64,000 nucleotides of DNA from Natrinema pellirubrum DSM 15624. GTDB taxonomy: Archaea > Halobacteriota > Halobacteria > Halobacteriales > Natrialbaceae. The DNA is taken from NCBI RefSeq assembly GCF_000230735.2, contig NC_019962.1:1550001-1614000 (forward strand), read 5' to 3'. The notes beneath the pieces were generated by a model that worked only from the letters and a program-made list of their open reading frames with translations, had not been told where the DNA came from and ran no database searches. Every line of letters starts with the position of its first letter. Position 1 is the stretch's first letter. Position numbers and translations under genes: made by a program. Below are positions 27,033 to 37,042 of this stretch, piece after piece.

Positions 27033-28502
27033 GTGGTTTCTCGAGTGCCGAATCCGCTCCGGTGGCTCCTGCTATCGATCGGGTTCCTGCTCGCGCGGGC
27101 CGGCGTCGTCGACCGGGAGCGCGTCGTGCGGACGACGGACCTCGCGTGGCCGCGGATCGTCACGGGGATCGCCCGGATGTCGAAGTCGGCGGCCGACGTG
27201 GCGATGGTCGGGATCGCCCTGGGACCGGCGGCGATCGCCGGCGTCGGCTTCGCGACGCCGTTCTGGGCGCTCGCGTTCGGGATCGGCGGCGGAGTCGCCG
27301 GCGCGACGATCGGGCTGGTCTCCCAGCGGTTCAGCGCGGGCGCAACGGAGGACCTCTCGCTGGCGGTGACGACCAGCGCGCTCGTTGTCGTCGCGATCAC
27401 CGTGCCGCTCGCGGCCCTGTTCTGGCTCGTTCCCGCGGAACTGATCGGACTCGTCGGCGACGACGCCGCGTCGGTTTCCTACGGTGCCGACTACCTCCGG
27501 GTCGTTTCCCTCGGGGTTCCCGTCGCCGCCCTGAACCTGATCGGCAGCCGTACCCTCGTCGGGGCCGACGACGCCTGGACGCCGATGGCGTTGCGCGCCG
27601 GCGGTGCCGTCGTCAACGTCGCGGTCAACGCCGTCTTGCTGTTCGTCCTCGAGTTGGGTGTCGTCGGGGCGGCAATCGGCACGGTACTGGCCAACGTCCT
27701 CGTGCTGGCGGCGTTCGTCGGGGGGTTCGCGTTCGGCCGGCTCCCGGTGATCGGCGAGTTCCCGGTCAGGATCGACGTCTCGCGGCCGTACACGACCCTC
27801 GAGGACGTTCGAAACGTGATCGAGATCGGAACGCCGCTCGTCTTCACCAACGTCGCCCGCCGGGGCGCGCAGTTTCCCATGCTCGCGATCGTCGCCCTGT
27901 TCGGGCCGAACGTGGTGGCCGCCTACGTCGTCGCGCGCCGCGTTCGGGATCTGATGGACACGCCCGGCTGGGGGTTCTCGCTGGCCTCGAGCAGCCTCGT
28001 CGGGCAGGAACTCGGCACCGGCGACGAGGGCGACGCCGACACCTACGGCTGGGAGGTGCTGTGGTTCGGCACCGCCGTCTACTGCTGTAGCGCGGCACTG
28101 GTTCTCGTCTCCGCCGAGCGGGTCGGCCAGCTCTTCGTCGACGATCCCGATATCCTCCCACTCGTGACGACGTTCATCGTCGTCGCCTGCGTGAGCGTCG
28201 TCTTCCGCGGAATCAGCGGCGGCGCGACCGGCCCGCTGCGTGCCAGCGGCGACACCCGCTGGCCGTTCTACGGGCAGGTACTCGGGCTATACGCGTTCGC
28301 GCTTCCCGTCGCTGCCCTCGGTGCCGTTGCCGTCCCCCTGCCGGGTCTCGAGGCCGTGACGCCGCTGGGAATCGGGGCGCTGTACGCCGCGTTGATCCTC
28401 GAGACGCTCGTCCCGGCCGCCGTCACCTACTACCGGTTCGCCGCCGGCCACTGGAAGGCCATCAGCCGCGGCTACCGACCCGACTCCTCGCCCGGCGACT
28501 GA
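27033..28502 (+). CDS. MATE family efflux transporter
   Basis: A 489-residue, 12-helix exporter of the MATE/NorM family, which expels cationic drugs in exchange for Na+ or H+. Two homologous halves can be read: half one with MSKSAADVAMVGIALGPAAIAGVGFATPFWALAFGIGGGVAGA and half two with VARRGAQFPMLAIVALFGPNVVAAYVVARRVRDLMDTPGWGFSLASSSLVGQELG, both typical of the family. The start is a GTG at 27033 (MVSRVPNPLRW); another GTG lies four codons later. A TATA-like gtataaag is at 26993-27000, about 33 nt upstream. Confidence 0.92.
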   Translation: MVSRVPNPLRWLLLSIGFLLARAGVVDRERVVRTTDLAWPRIVTGIARMSKSAADVAMVGIALGPAAIAGVGFATPFWALAFGIGGGVAGATIGLVSQRFSAGATEDLSLAVTTSALVVVAITVPLAALFWLVPAELIGLVGDDAASVSYGADYLRVVSLGVPVAALNLIGSRTLVGADDAWTPMALRAGGAVVNVAVNAVLLFVLELGVVGAAIGTVLANVLVLAAFVGGFAFGRLPVIGEFPVRIDVSRPYTTLEDVRNVIEIGTPLVFTNVARRGAQFPMLAIVALFGPNVVAAYVVARRVRDLMDTPGWGFSLASSSLVGQELGTGDEGDADTYGWEVLWFGTAVYCCSAALVLVSAERVGQLFVDDPDILPLVTTFIVVACVSVVFRGISGGATGPLRASGDTRWPFYGQVLGLYAFALPVAALGAVAVPLPGLEAVTPLGIGALYAALILETLVPAAVTYYRFAAGHWKAISRGYRPDSSPGD

Positions 28503-28925
28503 CCGAAATACCAGTCTTATTACTATCGTTCGATTCTGGTACGATTTCGGTCGAACTAGCAGGCAAGGGTTCACTTGATGCCGTCAGTATCGCTCGAGCG
28601 AATCGCCGACGATCACTCAGACGGGCTTAGAGCCGATATCGCCGGCCACGGCTGCATTAGGAACTGGCTGACTTCATCGTGTGTATAGTCCCGGTCGAGC
28701 TGAATCATACCCCAGAGGGACGGTCCCTGTCCGTCGGTTCCGTCGATTTTCCGTCTCGGACTGATGGCCGGCGCCGACGAACCGGCCGGGGAACCGGTCG
28801 ATCGAAATTCGTGTATGAATACCGAAAGGACATCGAAAAGTTTCGAGGTCTGATGGATAAAGGCCGGTCGATCGATATCGGTCGGAAGGTGGCGACGGAA
28901 CGAGGACGTCGGCGATCGCCGAGCG
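28503..28925. other. intergenic region between MATE and SMC-like genes
   Basis: Convergent spacer of 423 bp. AT-richer patches at 28515-28550 and 28800-28860. A leftward frame ending near 28613 reads MIQLDRDYTHDEVSQFLMQPWPA, which has protein-like composition but no matching upstream part or clear start signal. It may be a remnant of a lost gene. Nothing else could be supported. Confidence 0.35.
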
Positions 28926-30881
28926 CTAGATCTCCTCGACGTACGTGTACGACTCCGACAGTGCCTCGGCGTCCTCTCGGAGCAGGGCAACGACGAGACA
29001 GTCGACGTACTCCTCGAAGTAGGCCACGAGGTCGGCGATCCGGTTCGAGTCGATCGCCTCGAGCGAGTCCAGCAGCATGAACGGGACGATCTCGTAGACG
29101 TCGTGGACCAGGTAGCCAGCCAGCGCGAAGACGAGCCCGGTGACCTCGCGTTCGCTCTCCGAGAGGTGGTCGACGGTGTCCTCGTAGGTGCGGCCGTCCT
29201 CGGTCGTCCGGACGATGTGGAGGTCGAAGGCCGTCCGCGAGACCTTCCGTCGGCCCTCCCGGACCGTCCGCTCGCGGCGTTCGATCCAAATCCGGTCGAT
29301 GTTGCGGTACTCGAGGATCGAGAGGATCGAGTCCATGTGGTCGTTAAAGGCGTCGACGGCGTTCTCCTCGATCCGGTCGACCCGTGTTCGAAGGTCCGTC
29401 AGTTCGTCCTCGACCGTCTCGCGACGCTCCTCGAGGTCACTTCGCTCCTCGATCTTCTCCTCGATCTCCGCGATTCGCGCTTCGACCTCGTCGCGTTCGG
29501 CCTCGAGGTCCTCCAGTTCGAGTTCGAGCCGGTTCAGGTCGCGGTGGGTATCGATAACCTCGCCGTACTCGGCGTTCTCGTAGGTTTCGGCGTCCGATTC
29601 GAGGTCTTCGACGCGTGCCCGCTGCTCTTCGAGGTCGGCCTCGAGGGCCTCGATACGGTCCGTGCGGCGCTCGAGTTCGTCCTCGACGGCCTCGAGTCGC
29701 GTTTCGATCTCCCCGCGCTTTTGGCGTTGCTCGCGCAGTTCCTTTCGCCGGTCGGAGAGGTCGTCGATCTGCTCTTGGAGATCGCTGCGCTCGTCGAGTT
29801 TCCGCTGGCGGAGCGAGCGCAGTCGGTCGAGCGTCGCCTCGATCCGGTCGCGGTCGACCCGGGAGCCACACGTCCAACAGACGACGTCGTCCGAGTCCGC
29901 CAGCAGCTGGTCGGTCACGTCGCCGTCGTCGTCCGCGGCCGCTCCGTCGTCGACCTCGAGATCGACGTCGAAGCCGTCCTCCGCGAGCCGTTCCTCGTTG
30001 AACCGGATCACGCTCTGGAGTTCGCTGACGGTCGTATCGAGCGACCGCTTTCGGTCCCGCAGCTCCTGGACACGGCCTTCGAGGCGATCCGGCGACTCGG
30101 GGTCGTCGTCGAACGCCTCGAGTTCCGCCGTGAGGTCGTCGCGTTCGGCCTCGAGTTCGGCGCGGCTCTCGCGTTCGGTCTCGAGATCGTACTCGATCGA
30201 CTCGAGTTCGGTCCGGGCCTCCTGGAGGTCCGTGAAGGCCGACTCGATCGCGTCCTTTCGTTCGCGGCTCGCCTCGACGTCGAGGTCGAACGCCTCGAGT
30301 TCGGCCTCGAGATCGGCGATCCGCTCTTCGGTCGCCTCGATCTCGTTCGCGAGCGCGACGCGGTCGGACTCGAGGTCGGGCAGTTCGTTGTCGAGTTGGG
30401 CGAGTTCCTCGAGCCGGCCGTCGAGGTCGCGCTTTTCGGCCTCGAGGCGGTCGATCTCCGCCTCGATCTCGTCGGTGTCGATCGGCCGCATGATGATCTC
30501 ACGGAGATCGTCACCGCTCCTGACCGCACGGCGGGCCTCGTTGGACTCGAGCAGGAAGGCGAACAGATCCGCCAGTTCCGGCTCGTCGAGATATGGGTCA
30601 CCGTCGAAGACGACCTCGCCGTTGCGCCGCGTCAGCGAGCGCATGTATCGCTCGTCGTCGAAGGTCAGTTCGACGCGGCCGTCGTCCGCATCTCCTTTCA
30701 GGGACGACCGACGGCTGCCGAGCGCCGCCATGATCGTCTGCAGGAACGACGTGCGGTTCGTCGCGTTTCGTCCGGTCAGGACGTTCACGCCGGGCGCGAG
30801 CGTGACCTCGGTGCTATCGATTCCGCCGATATTCTCCGCCGCGACGGTAATCGACGAGGTGACTGACTCTTGAGATGACAC
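28926..30881 (-). CDS. archaea-specific SMC/Rad50-related coiled-coil ATPase
   Basis: A 651-residue SMC-like protein. The N-terminal ATPase half has APGVNVLTGRNATNRTSFLQTIMAAL, a Walker A variant (G-R-N-A-T-N-R-T-S) in which the usual Lys is Arg, and a conserved ITVAAENIGG start. A long coiled coil of ~250 residues follows (repeated EERIADLEAEL-like heptads), broken by a zinc-hook-like C-W-T-C at ~residue 320 and a second coil. The C-terminal lobe carries LSESEREVTGLVFALAGYLVHDVY, the signature/Walker B region, then LLDSLEAID. It follows rdfA by 61 bp in the same direction, so it is very likely co-transcribed. A cell-shape or chromosome-associated role is inferred. Confidence 0.85.
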   Translation of the reverse strand: MSSQESVTSSITVAAENIGGIDSTEVTLAPGVNVLTGRNATNRTSFLQTIMAALGSRRSSLKGDADDGRVELTFDDERYMRSLTRRNGEVVFDGDPYLDEPELADLFAFLLESNEARRAVRSGDDLREIIMRPIDTDEIEAEIDRLEAEKRDLDGRLEELAQLDNELPDLESDRVALANEIEATEERIADLEAELEAFDLDVEASRERKDAIESAFTDLQEARTELESIEYDLETERESRAELEAERDDLTAELEAFDDDPESPDRLEGRVQELRDRKRSLDTTVSELQSVIRFNEERLAEDGFDVDLEVDDGAAADDDGDVTDQLLADSDDVVCWTCGSRVDRDRIEATLDRLRSLRQRKLDERSDLQEQIDDLSDRRKELREQRQKRGEIETRLEAVEDELERRTDRIEALEADLEEQRARVEDLESDAETYENAEYGEVIDTHRDLNRLELELEDLEAERDEVEARIAEIEEKIEERSDLEERRETVEDELTDLRTRVDRIEENAVDAFNDHMDSILSILEYRNIDRIWIERRERTVREGRRKVSRTAFDLHIVRTTEDGRTYEDTVDHLSESEREVTGLVFALAGYLVHDVYEIVPFMLLDSLEAIDSNRIADLVAYFEEYVDCLVVALLREDAEALSESYTYVEEI

Positions 30882-30942
30882 GAGCGCCCTTTCACGCCGC
30901 TAAAGTAAATGCTATGTGGTTACGGCCGGTTTCGCATCGGCG

Positions 30943-31569
30943 TCACGCGGCGTCGGGCGCGTCGCAGTCACAGCCGCCCCGCTCGAGCAACTCCGCGATT
31001 CCGTAGTCGGCACCGCAGTTCCCACAGATCGTCCGGACATCGACGAACACCTCGTACTCCCGGTCGGTTATTTCGTCGGCGTTCCCCAGTTCCTCGAGCG
31101 TCGACTCCGTGATGACCTGCGTCCGCCCGGCGAGCCGTTGGACGGTTTCTTTCTTCCGCTCGATGCGATCCTCGGTGTCCTCCTCGGGGAGGGAGGCGTC
31201 GCGGACGTTCGTGAGATAGGAGTAAATCGTCTGGTGGGTAACGAAGTCCGACTCGACCGCGTCGACGTCGACGCCCGCCCGCTCGAGTTCGCGCCGTCGC
31301 CGAACCGCGACGGATCGCGATGCATCGTCGTCGGTCAGCGTTCGATAGAGCGACCCGACGTCCGTATCGAGGGCCGAACCACCTGCCTCGCGCACAGCGG
31401 CACGGAGGACGGCCTCGTTGAACTCGGTCGCGAGGTCCCGAAGGCTCGTTCGGTCCGTGCCGTCGCCGATCCACTCCGCCTCCAGGCGCTCCCCCCACTC
31501 CTCGAGGCCGTACTGGTCCATCACTCGCTCGACTTTCGTTCGCCGCCCACCACGCGAGTCGTCTGCCAT
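30943..31569 (-). CDS. rdfA: rod-determining factor RdfA
   Basis: A 208-residue protein matching the haloarchaeal RdfA family, whose Haloferax member is needed for rod-shaped cells. Features are a basic N-terminus (MADDSRGGRRTKVERVMDQYGLEEWGERLEAEWIG), a helical body with TDVGSLYRTLTDDDASRSVAVRRRRELERAGVDVD, and a C-terminal zinc-binding tail with C-G-N-C and GGCDCDAPD. The start MADDS was chosen; the upstream codons read into the divergent promoter region. The SMC-related gene 61 bp downstream is the conserved neighbour, suggesting a shared complex or pathway. Confidence 0.85.
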   Translation of the reverse strand: MADDSRGGRRTKVERVMDQYGLEEWGERLEAEWIGDGTDRTSLRDLATEFNEAVLRAAVREAGGSALDTDVGSLYRTLTDDDASRSVAVRRRRELERAGVDVDAVESDFVTHQTIYSYLTNVRDASLPEEDTEDRIERKKETVQRLAGRTQVITESTLEELGNADEITDREYEVFVDVRTICGNCGADYGIAELLERGGCDCDAPDAA

Positions 31570-32093
31570 ACCGGATGGCACCGCGGCCTCTCCTACAAAT
31601 GTTGTGGTCGTCACCGGTTTGGCTGGGGGCGGCGGCCACCGAACGAACCACCGCCGCTGACCGGCCGGTCGCGGCCGGAACTATCCCCATTCGTTCACGA
31701 GACGTAACGATCGGCTGCCACCTCGAGGACGTCGACACCGTCGGAGCCGAAATCCCACGGATGGAGACCAGTTCGGTAGGAGTGAACCGAACTGAAACCG
31801 ACCGAAATGTCTGATAACAGTAACGCAGTTTTTTGTTTATCGATCAATTCAGGGAGGGTATCGGTGAGCGGTCCGACGAGTGGGCGACCGAGCCCGATCG
31901 TAGCGCTTCCTATTACACGAATATGCCTGTAAGGACTGTCGATCGATCGGCCGGGGTCTCGTTTTCCAGTGGGCAACGGCCGTGTGTCTCTCTCGTAGCC
32001 GCTGAAACGATTGATACACTGATCGAATCTCGAGGCGGCGAGTGCCACAGCCGTACACTTTTGTCGGTCCGGCAAAGACACTCGATCACAACA
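31570..32093. other. divergent intergenic region rdfA / maeB
   Basis: A 524-bp spacer with AT-rich patches at 31810-31860 and 31905-31930. The open frame that leads into maeB from 31833 is low quality and has no start context, so it is treated as untranslated. Promoters for both divergent genes are expected here, but no element stood out. Confidence 0.4.
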
Positions 32094-34349
32094 ATGGACG
32101 AAGACGCGCTCGAGTATCACCGGACGGATCCACCGGGCAAGATCGAGATTTCGACGACCAAGCCGACGAACACCCAGCGTGACCTCTCGCTGGCGTACTC
32201 GCCGGGCGTTGCCGCGCCGTGTCTCGAGATCGACGAGGACGAGACCGACGCCTACCAGTACACGACCAAGGGCAACCTCGTCGGCGTCGTCTCGAACGGC
32301 TCGGCGGTCCTCGGATTGGGTGACATCGGCGCACAGGCTTCCAAACCCGTCATGGAGGGTAAGGGCGTGCTGTTCAAGCGCTTTGCCGACATCGACGTCT
32401 TCGACATCGAACTCGAGCTGGACGATACGGACGCGTTCGTCGAGGCGGTCGCGGCCATGGAGCCGACCTTCGGCGGGATCAATCTCGAGGACATCGCCGC
32501 GCCGGAGTGTTTCGAGATCGAGGAGCGACTCCGCGAGCGACTCTCGATTCCGGTCTTTCACGACGACCAGCACGGCACCGCCATCATCACCGGCGCGGCG
32601 CTGCTCAACGCCGTCGAGATCTCGGGCAAGGACCTCGCCGACCTCGAGGTCACCGTCGCCGGTGCGGGCGCGGCCGCGGTCGCGACGGCGCGCTTTTACG
32701 TCTCGCTGGGCGTCCGCCGGGAGAACATCACCATGGTCGACATCGACGGCATCCTGACGACCGAGCGGGCCGAGGCCGGCGATCTCAACGAGTACAACCG
32801 CCAATTCGCAAGCGACGTGCCCGAGGGCGAACTCGCGGACGCCATGGTTGGCGCGGACGCGTTCGTCGGGCTCTCGACCGGCGGCATCGTCTCCCAGGAG
32901 ATGGTCCGCTCGATGGCCGAGGACCCGATTATCTTCGCGATGGCGAACCCCGAGCCCGAGATCGACTACGAGTCCGCCAAGGCGGCCCGCGACGACACCG
33001 TCATCATGGCCACCGGCCGCTCGGACTACCCGAACCAGGTCAACAACGTCCTCGGGTTCCCGTTCCTGTTCCGCGGCGCGCTCGACGTGCGCGCGACCGA
33101 GATCAACGAGGCGATGAAGGTCGCGGCGGCCCACGCCCTAGCCGAGCTGGCCAAACAGGACGTCCCCGATGCGGTCGTCAAGGCCTACGGCGACCAGCCG
33201 CTGCAGTTCGGCCCGGACTACATCATCCCGAAACCGCTCGATACGCGGGTGCTGTTCGAGGTCGCGCCCGCAGTCGCGCGGGCGGCTATCGACTCGGGCG
33301 CAGCCCGTGTCGAGTTCGACGTCGACGCGTACGTCGAACGCCTCGAGGCCCGACTGGGCAAGTCCCGCGAGATGATGCGCGTGGTGCTGAACAAGGCCAA
33401 GTCCGACCCCAAGCGGATCGCGCTGGCGGAGGGGACCGACGAGACGATCGTCCGCGCGGCGGCCCAGATGGCCGACCGGGGCGTCGCGGAGCCGGTCCTG
33501 ATCGGCGATGCGGCCGAGATCGAGCGGACGGTCGCAGACCTCGCCCTCGAGTTCGACCCGGACGTGGTCGATCCCGGGAGCGGCGACTACGGCGAGTACG
33601 TCGACCACCTCTACGAGCGCCGTCGGCGCAACGGCGTGACCCGCCGCGAGGCCGAGACGATGATCCGCGACGACACGAACTACTTCGGCAGCGTGATGGT
33701 CGATCGCGGCGACGCCGACGCGATGCTCACCGGGCTGACGAACCACTACCCCTCGGCACTGCGGCCGCCGTTGCAGGTGATCGGGACAGCCGACGACGCC
33801 GACTACGCGGCCGGCGTCTACATGCTGACGTTCAAGAACCGCGTGGTCTTCGTCGCCGACGCGACGGTCAATCAGGCCCCCGACGCCGACGTCCTCGAGG
33901 AAGTCACGCGCCACACTGCAGATCTGGCCCGCCGGTTCGACGTCGACCCCCGTGCCGCCCTGCTATCCTATTCGGACTTCGGCAGCGTCGACAACGAGGG
34001 CACCCGAAAGCCCCGCGAGGCGGCCCAGCGGCTCCGCGACGACCCCGCCGTTGCGTTCCCCGTCGACGGCGAGATGCAGGCCGACACCGCCGTCGTCGAG
34101 GAGATGCTGACCGGGACCTACGAGTTCACCGACCTCGAGAAGCCCGCGAACGTCTTGGTCTTCCCGAACCTCGAGGCGGGTAACATCGGCTACAAGCTGC
34201 TCCAGCGGCTGGGCGGGGCCGAGGCGATCGGCCCGATGCTGGTCGGCATGGACGAACCGGTCCACGTCCTCCAGCGCGGCGACGAGGTCAAAGACATCGT
34301 GAACCTCGCGGCCGTCGCGACGGTCGACGCGCAAGGCGACGAGTCCTGA
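32094..34349 (+). CDS. maeB: NADP-dependent malic enzyme, MaeB type
   Basis: A 751-residue enzyme converting malate to pyruvate, CO2 and NAD(P)H. The malic-enzyme part (1-~430) shows the start [62 protein letters not shown] and the NAD(P) fold around [21 protein letters not shown]. The C-terminal ~310 residues form the phosphotransacetylase-like domain ([36 protein letters not shown]) that regulates MaeB by acetyl-CoA. The ATG was chosen because the upstream ~87 codons lack conservation and overlap the rdfA promoter region. Confidence 0.93.
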   Translation: MDEDALEYHRTDPPGKIEISTTKPTNTQRDLSLAYSPGVAAPCLEIDEDETDAYQYTTKGNLVGVVSNGSAVLGLGDIGAQASKPVMEGKGVLFKRFADIDVFDIELELDDTDAFVEAVAAMEPTFGGINLEDIAAPECFEIEERLRERLSIPVFHDDQHGTAIITGAALLNAVEISGKDLADLEVTVAGAGAAAVATARFYVSLGVRRENITMVDIDGILTTERAEAGDLNEYNRQFASDVPEGELADAMVGADAFVGLSTGGIVSQEMVRSMAEDPIIFAMANPEPEIDYESAKAARDDTVIMATGRSDYPNQVNNVLGFPFLFRGALDVRATEINEAMKVAAAHALAELAKQDVPDAVVKAYGDQPLQFGPDYIIPKPLDTRVLFEVAPAVARAAIDSGAARVEFDVDAYVERLEARLGKSREMMRVVLNKAKSDPKRIALAEGTDETIVRAAAQMADRGVAEPVLIGDAAEIERTVADLALEFDPDVVDPGSGDYGEYVDHLYERRRRNGVTRREAETMIRDDTNYFGSVMVDRGDADAMLTGLTNHYPSALRPPLQVIGTADDADYAAGVYMLTFKNRVVFVADATVNQAPDADVLEEVTRHTADLARRFDVDPRAALLSYSDFGSVDNEGTRKPREAAQRLRDDPAVAFPVDGEMQADTAVVEEMLTGTYEFTDLEKPANVLVFPNLEAGNIGYKLLQRLGGAEAIGPMLVGMDEPVHVLQRGDEVKDIVNLAAVATVDAQGDES

Positions 34350-35042
34350 TCGGCTCCCCCGGCCGTCCGTTGGGCCGGCACGCGTCGCGTTCAGTTCGAT
34401 CGCCCCGTCTCGGGCCGTCGATACGTGCAGCACCTCGAAACGTTGTACGTCTGCCGGCCCGGGTCGGACGACGAACGCTCGAGACAGCGTGAGCCTCTCG
34501 ATCCTGATTACAGACATAAGCGTGTAACGAGGTATTCAAGCTCGGCTTTCGGAGAAACCCTCGGTAACCAACACATACGGATACCCAAATGGTGTGTGAT
34601 ATGGCACATGTTGATTCACAGCTGCGGAACGGGTTCAATTCCGTGTAGCAGTACAGATATGCGTATTTTGAAAGGTATCCCATAACCGATCGGTACGGTG
34701 GTTGATACAGTGGTCTCCCCGTACCTGCCCACCAGCGTCCCACTCAGTTTCTATCCAGCCACCGGTCGACGAAAGGCGACTTCCGGGCCGTACCGACCGC
34801 GACTTCGGCATTCTTCCGATACTGAACGCGCTAGATCGATACTCGAGCATCTACTCGCCTAACCTCGTCCGCCAGTACATATTTTTATTGCCATTTCAAG
34901 AGTTCTCTCGGATTTAGTTACCTTTCGAGACGCTCGAGAGACCAGCTGTCAGAGTCGGCGGGCGAGTCCGACCTAGGTAGGTTGAAGACCGCGTGTTCGA
35001 AACGGGAGGGCGTATGGACGAACTGGGTGATCGGCGGCGACG
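34350..35042. other. intergenic region maeB / MFS
   Basis: A 693-bp spacer without a convincing gene. Open frames on both strands lack haloarchaeal coding bias. AT-rich segments are at 34560-34680 and 34878-34920. An acctaggt palindrome with an adjacent aggt half-site (34970-34982) sits ~70 bp before the MFS start and could be an operator. Confidence 0.4.
34359..34378 (+). terminator. hairpin just after maeB
   Basis: A 6-bp perfect stem ccggcc / ggccgg around gtccgttg, starting 10 bp past the maeB stop. No T-run follows, so it may terminate or protect the 3' end of the message. Confidence 0.35.
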
Positions 35043-36350
35043 ATGAGTGAGGCGTCGACGGAGGAGACCGCGTACACAGCCGGCGAGATCCGGACGATCG
35101 CGCTCGCGGTCATCGCCGGCATCTTCTTCGGTGGGGTGGCGACCGGGGTCGCGTTCCCGACGCTGCCCTTACTCGACAAGAAACTCGTCATCTCCGCGGT
35201 CATGCTGAGTTTCATCCTGTCGGCCAACCGCATCGCCCGCCTGTTGATGAACACGCCCGCCGGAACGATTATCGACCGCTACGGCGCGCGGAAACCGATG
35301 ATCTTCGGGCTCTTCACGCAGGCGCTCGCGCCCTTTGGCTACATCCTCGGCCTGAACGCGCCGGCGACGGTCCTCGGCTCCGTTCCGGGGCTCGGCGAGG
35401 TGTCGCTGCCCGGTCTCGTCTTCGTCCTCTCGAGACTGTTTTGGGGTGTCGGCAGCGCCTTCGTCTTCATCGGTGCCTTCGCGACCATCACCTACGTGAC
35501 GACCGCGGACAACCGTGGCCGCTGGATCGGCTACATGCGCGGCGGCCAGTCGCTTGGCTTCCCGACCGGGCTCATCGTCGGCGGGGTCCTGACCGACCTC
35601 GCCACAATGGAGACCGCCTTCCTCGCTGCGGGCGTCCTCGCGCTGATCGCCGGCACGATCGCGACGCTCGTCCTCCCCAACGTCCACAGCGGCACCGACA
35701 CCCGATCGGCAGGCCTGCGCGAACTGCCGTCGCTGCTTGCCGGTCGCCCCACCGTCCTCCTGATCGGCTTCGGCAACTTCACCGTCCAATTCCTCTGGGG
35801 CGGGATCATCCTCTCGACGCTGGCCCGGTACGCGAACGTCTACGACCTCGAGATCGCACTGCTTGGCGCAGCGGGCGTAAGCGGCGTGGTCATGGCCGTC
35901 GGCGTCCTCACCTCGGGGGCGACGACGCTCGGCACGAGCTGGATCTCCGACCGGATGAACGACCGGACGCTGTTGACGGTGCCGGCGTTTTGCTCGATGG
36001 CCGCGGGGTTTCTGCTCATCGGCTACGTCCCGACGATCGAGGCATTGCTGGTCGCGATCGCGCTCGTCGGCGGTGGAATGGGCGTCGCCGCACCCGCGCT
36101 GATGGCCATTCTCGGGGACCTCACGCCCGGCGACGAACTCGGGCGGATGGGCGGCGTCTACAACGTGATGGGCGACATCGGACTCAGTCTCGGGCCGCTC
36201 GTGGCGATCCCCGCCGTCGACAACTGGTTCGGGTATCAGTGGACGTACGTCCTCTGTGCGGCCCTCGTCACGAGCTGTCTGCTGGTCGTCTCAGCGCCGC
36301 TGCTTCGCAATCCTGACGTTTCGACGACGGGGGCCCTCGAGGCGGACTGA
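35043..36350 (+). CDS. MFS transporter
   Basis: A 435-residue, 12-helix major facilitator. The loop 2-3 signature is NTPAGTIIDRYGARKPMIFGLF, the canonical G-x3-D-R-x-G-R/A-R/K motif. Additional helices follow in two six-helix halves with a central charged loop (PNVHSGTDTRSAGLRELPSL). The first helix begins EIRTIALAVIAGIFFGG. The substrate cannot be read from sequence. The start ATG overlaps a 10-residue upstream frame (MDELGDRRRR) by ATGA, so a leader peptide is possible but unproven. Confidence 0.9.
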   Translation: MSEASTEETAYTAGEIRTIALAVIAGIFFGGVATGVAFPTLPLLDKKLVISAVMLSFILSANRIARLLMNTPAGTIIDRYGARKPMIFGLFTQALAPFGYILGLNAPATVLGSVPGLGEVSLPGLVFVLSRLFWGVGSAFVFIGAFATITYVTTADNRGRWIGYMRGGQSLGFPTGLIVGGVLTDLATMETAFLAAGVLALIAGTIATLVLPNVHSGTDTRSAGLRELPSLLAGRPTVLLIGFGNFTVQFLWGGIILSTLARYANVYDLEIALLGAAGVSGVVMAVGVLTSGATTLGTSWISDRMNDRTLLTVPAFCSMAAGFLLIGYVPTIEALLVAIALVGGGMGVAAPALMAILGDLTPGDELGRMGGVYNVMGDIGLSLGPLVAIPAVDNWFGYQWTYVLCAALVTSCLLVVSAPLLRNPDVSTTGALEAD

Positions 36351-36983
36351 ACCGGCGTCGTGTGGCCGCTGTGTTCAGCCCGGTACGGCCGGGTCGTCTC
36401 GAGAACACCTGCAGCCGGTCAAAAATAACACATATCCAATATTTCCATCATTATATAACAAACCCATTATATTTGTCCGAAACTCCGAATACACCGTCCG
36501 TCGGTACCACTCGAAAACTGATCCGAAGTATAGCCGGTTACTCAGCGTTTTGGAGGGGGATTTGTTCCGCAGCGTTCGGTTTCCGATCGGAACGCGAGTT
36601 CGTCGCAGTTCGTAATCGCACATCGCGTCACGAATGGCTGTACCGTGGTTTCGGTGGCGAGCTATCGTTCCGGGCCGCGATCTCCGAGTCGGTTGGACGG
36701 TTGACGATCGGACAATAATATACTATTTTCGAGTAGTAGTTTGAATTGGTATATCTGCAGTCGATGACTCTACCGAGGGCGCTCGAGTCGGCAGCTCGCC
36801 CTGACGGTCACTGGCCGTCGACGGGCAATACGATACAGTGTACCACGACACATATTCGTCGAGCCGAATACATCGGGCGTCGGTTGTCACTCTCCGACCG
36901 TCGTCCCCGTTCGCGGTCGAAGCGAGCGCGGCCGTTCCGCGGATCGACTCGACGAAAAACGGCAGGAAACTCAATACGGGTTT

Positions 36984-36999
36984 GTGACATATCGGTCAC
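36984..36999 (+). promoter_or_regulatory. operator-like inverted repeat (upstream copy)
   Basis: A perfect inverted repeat gtgac-atatcg-gtcac. Its TGAC-N6-GTCA core is the form recognised by many TetR-type repressors. It lies 13 bp before the TATA-like element of the dehydrogenase gene. Confidence 0.5.
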
Positions 37000-37011
37000 G
37001 TACCGCACACA

Positions 37012-37019
37012 CTTTTGTA
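37012..37019 (+). promoter_or_regulatory. TATA-like element of the dehydrogenase gene
   Basis: cttttgta lies ~27 nt before the ATG, as expected for a leaderless archaeal transcript, and sits between the two operator-like palindromes. Confidence 0.4.
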
Positions 37020-37023
37020 CTCG

Positions 37024-37039
37024 CTGACCGAACAGTCAG
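37024..37039 (+). promoter_or_regulatory. operator-like inverted repeat (at start of gene)
   Basis: A perfect inverted repeat ctgac-cgaaca-gtcag with the same TGAC-N6-GTCA core as the upstream copy. Its centre is exactly 40 bp from that of the first. It ends 3 bp before the start codon, so a bound repressor would block initiation. Confidence 0.55.
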
Positions 37040-37042
37040 GAC

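Larger units (their letters stand above)
36351..37042. other. intergenic region MFS / alcohol dehydrogenase
   Basis: A 692-bp spacer. 36420-36500 is notably AT-rich (runs of ata/tat). 36715-36740 holds an AT-rich inverted tacta...tagta. Open frames are not credible. The last 60 bp carry the dehydrogenase promoter and two operator-like palindromes. Confidence 0.45.

Noticed and set aside
28613-28990. Leftward frame overlapping the SMC-like gene end, with MIQLDRDYTHDEVSQFLMQPWPA
   Set aside because: Only ~30 residues look protein-like, with no start signal and no continuation; kept as a note in the intergenic entry rather than a gene.
29103-30873. Long + strand frames of up to 587 codons opposite the SMC-like gene
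   Set aside because: GC-rich antisense shadows; the - strand frame has ATPase motifs and coiled coil, the + strand frames have no domain.
31833-32093. 87-codon N-terminal extension of the malic enzyme
   Set aside because: AT-rich, Arg/Ser-rich sequence without conservation; the normal family start [15 protein letters not shown] is present at 32094.
34560-34660. A GGTTCAATTCC T-arm-like string near 34629 suggesting a tRNA or tRNA remnant
   Set aside because: No matching acceptor, D or anticodon stem could be built from the preceding 70 nt; a single T-loop match is expected by chance.
34288-34743. 151-codon leftward frame after maeB
   Set aside because: Arg-rich, overlaps the maeB 3' end in antisense and lacks haloarchaeal codon bias.
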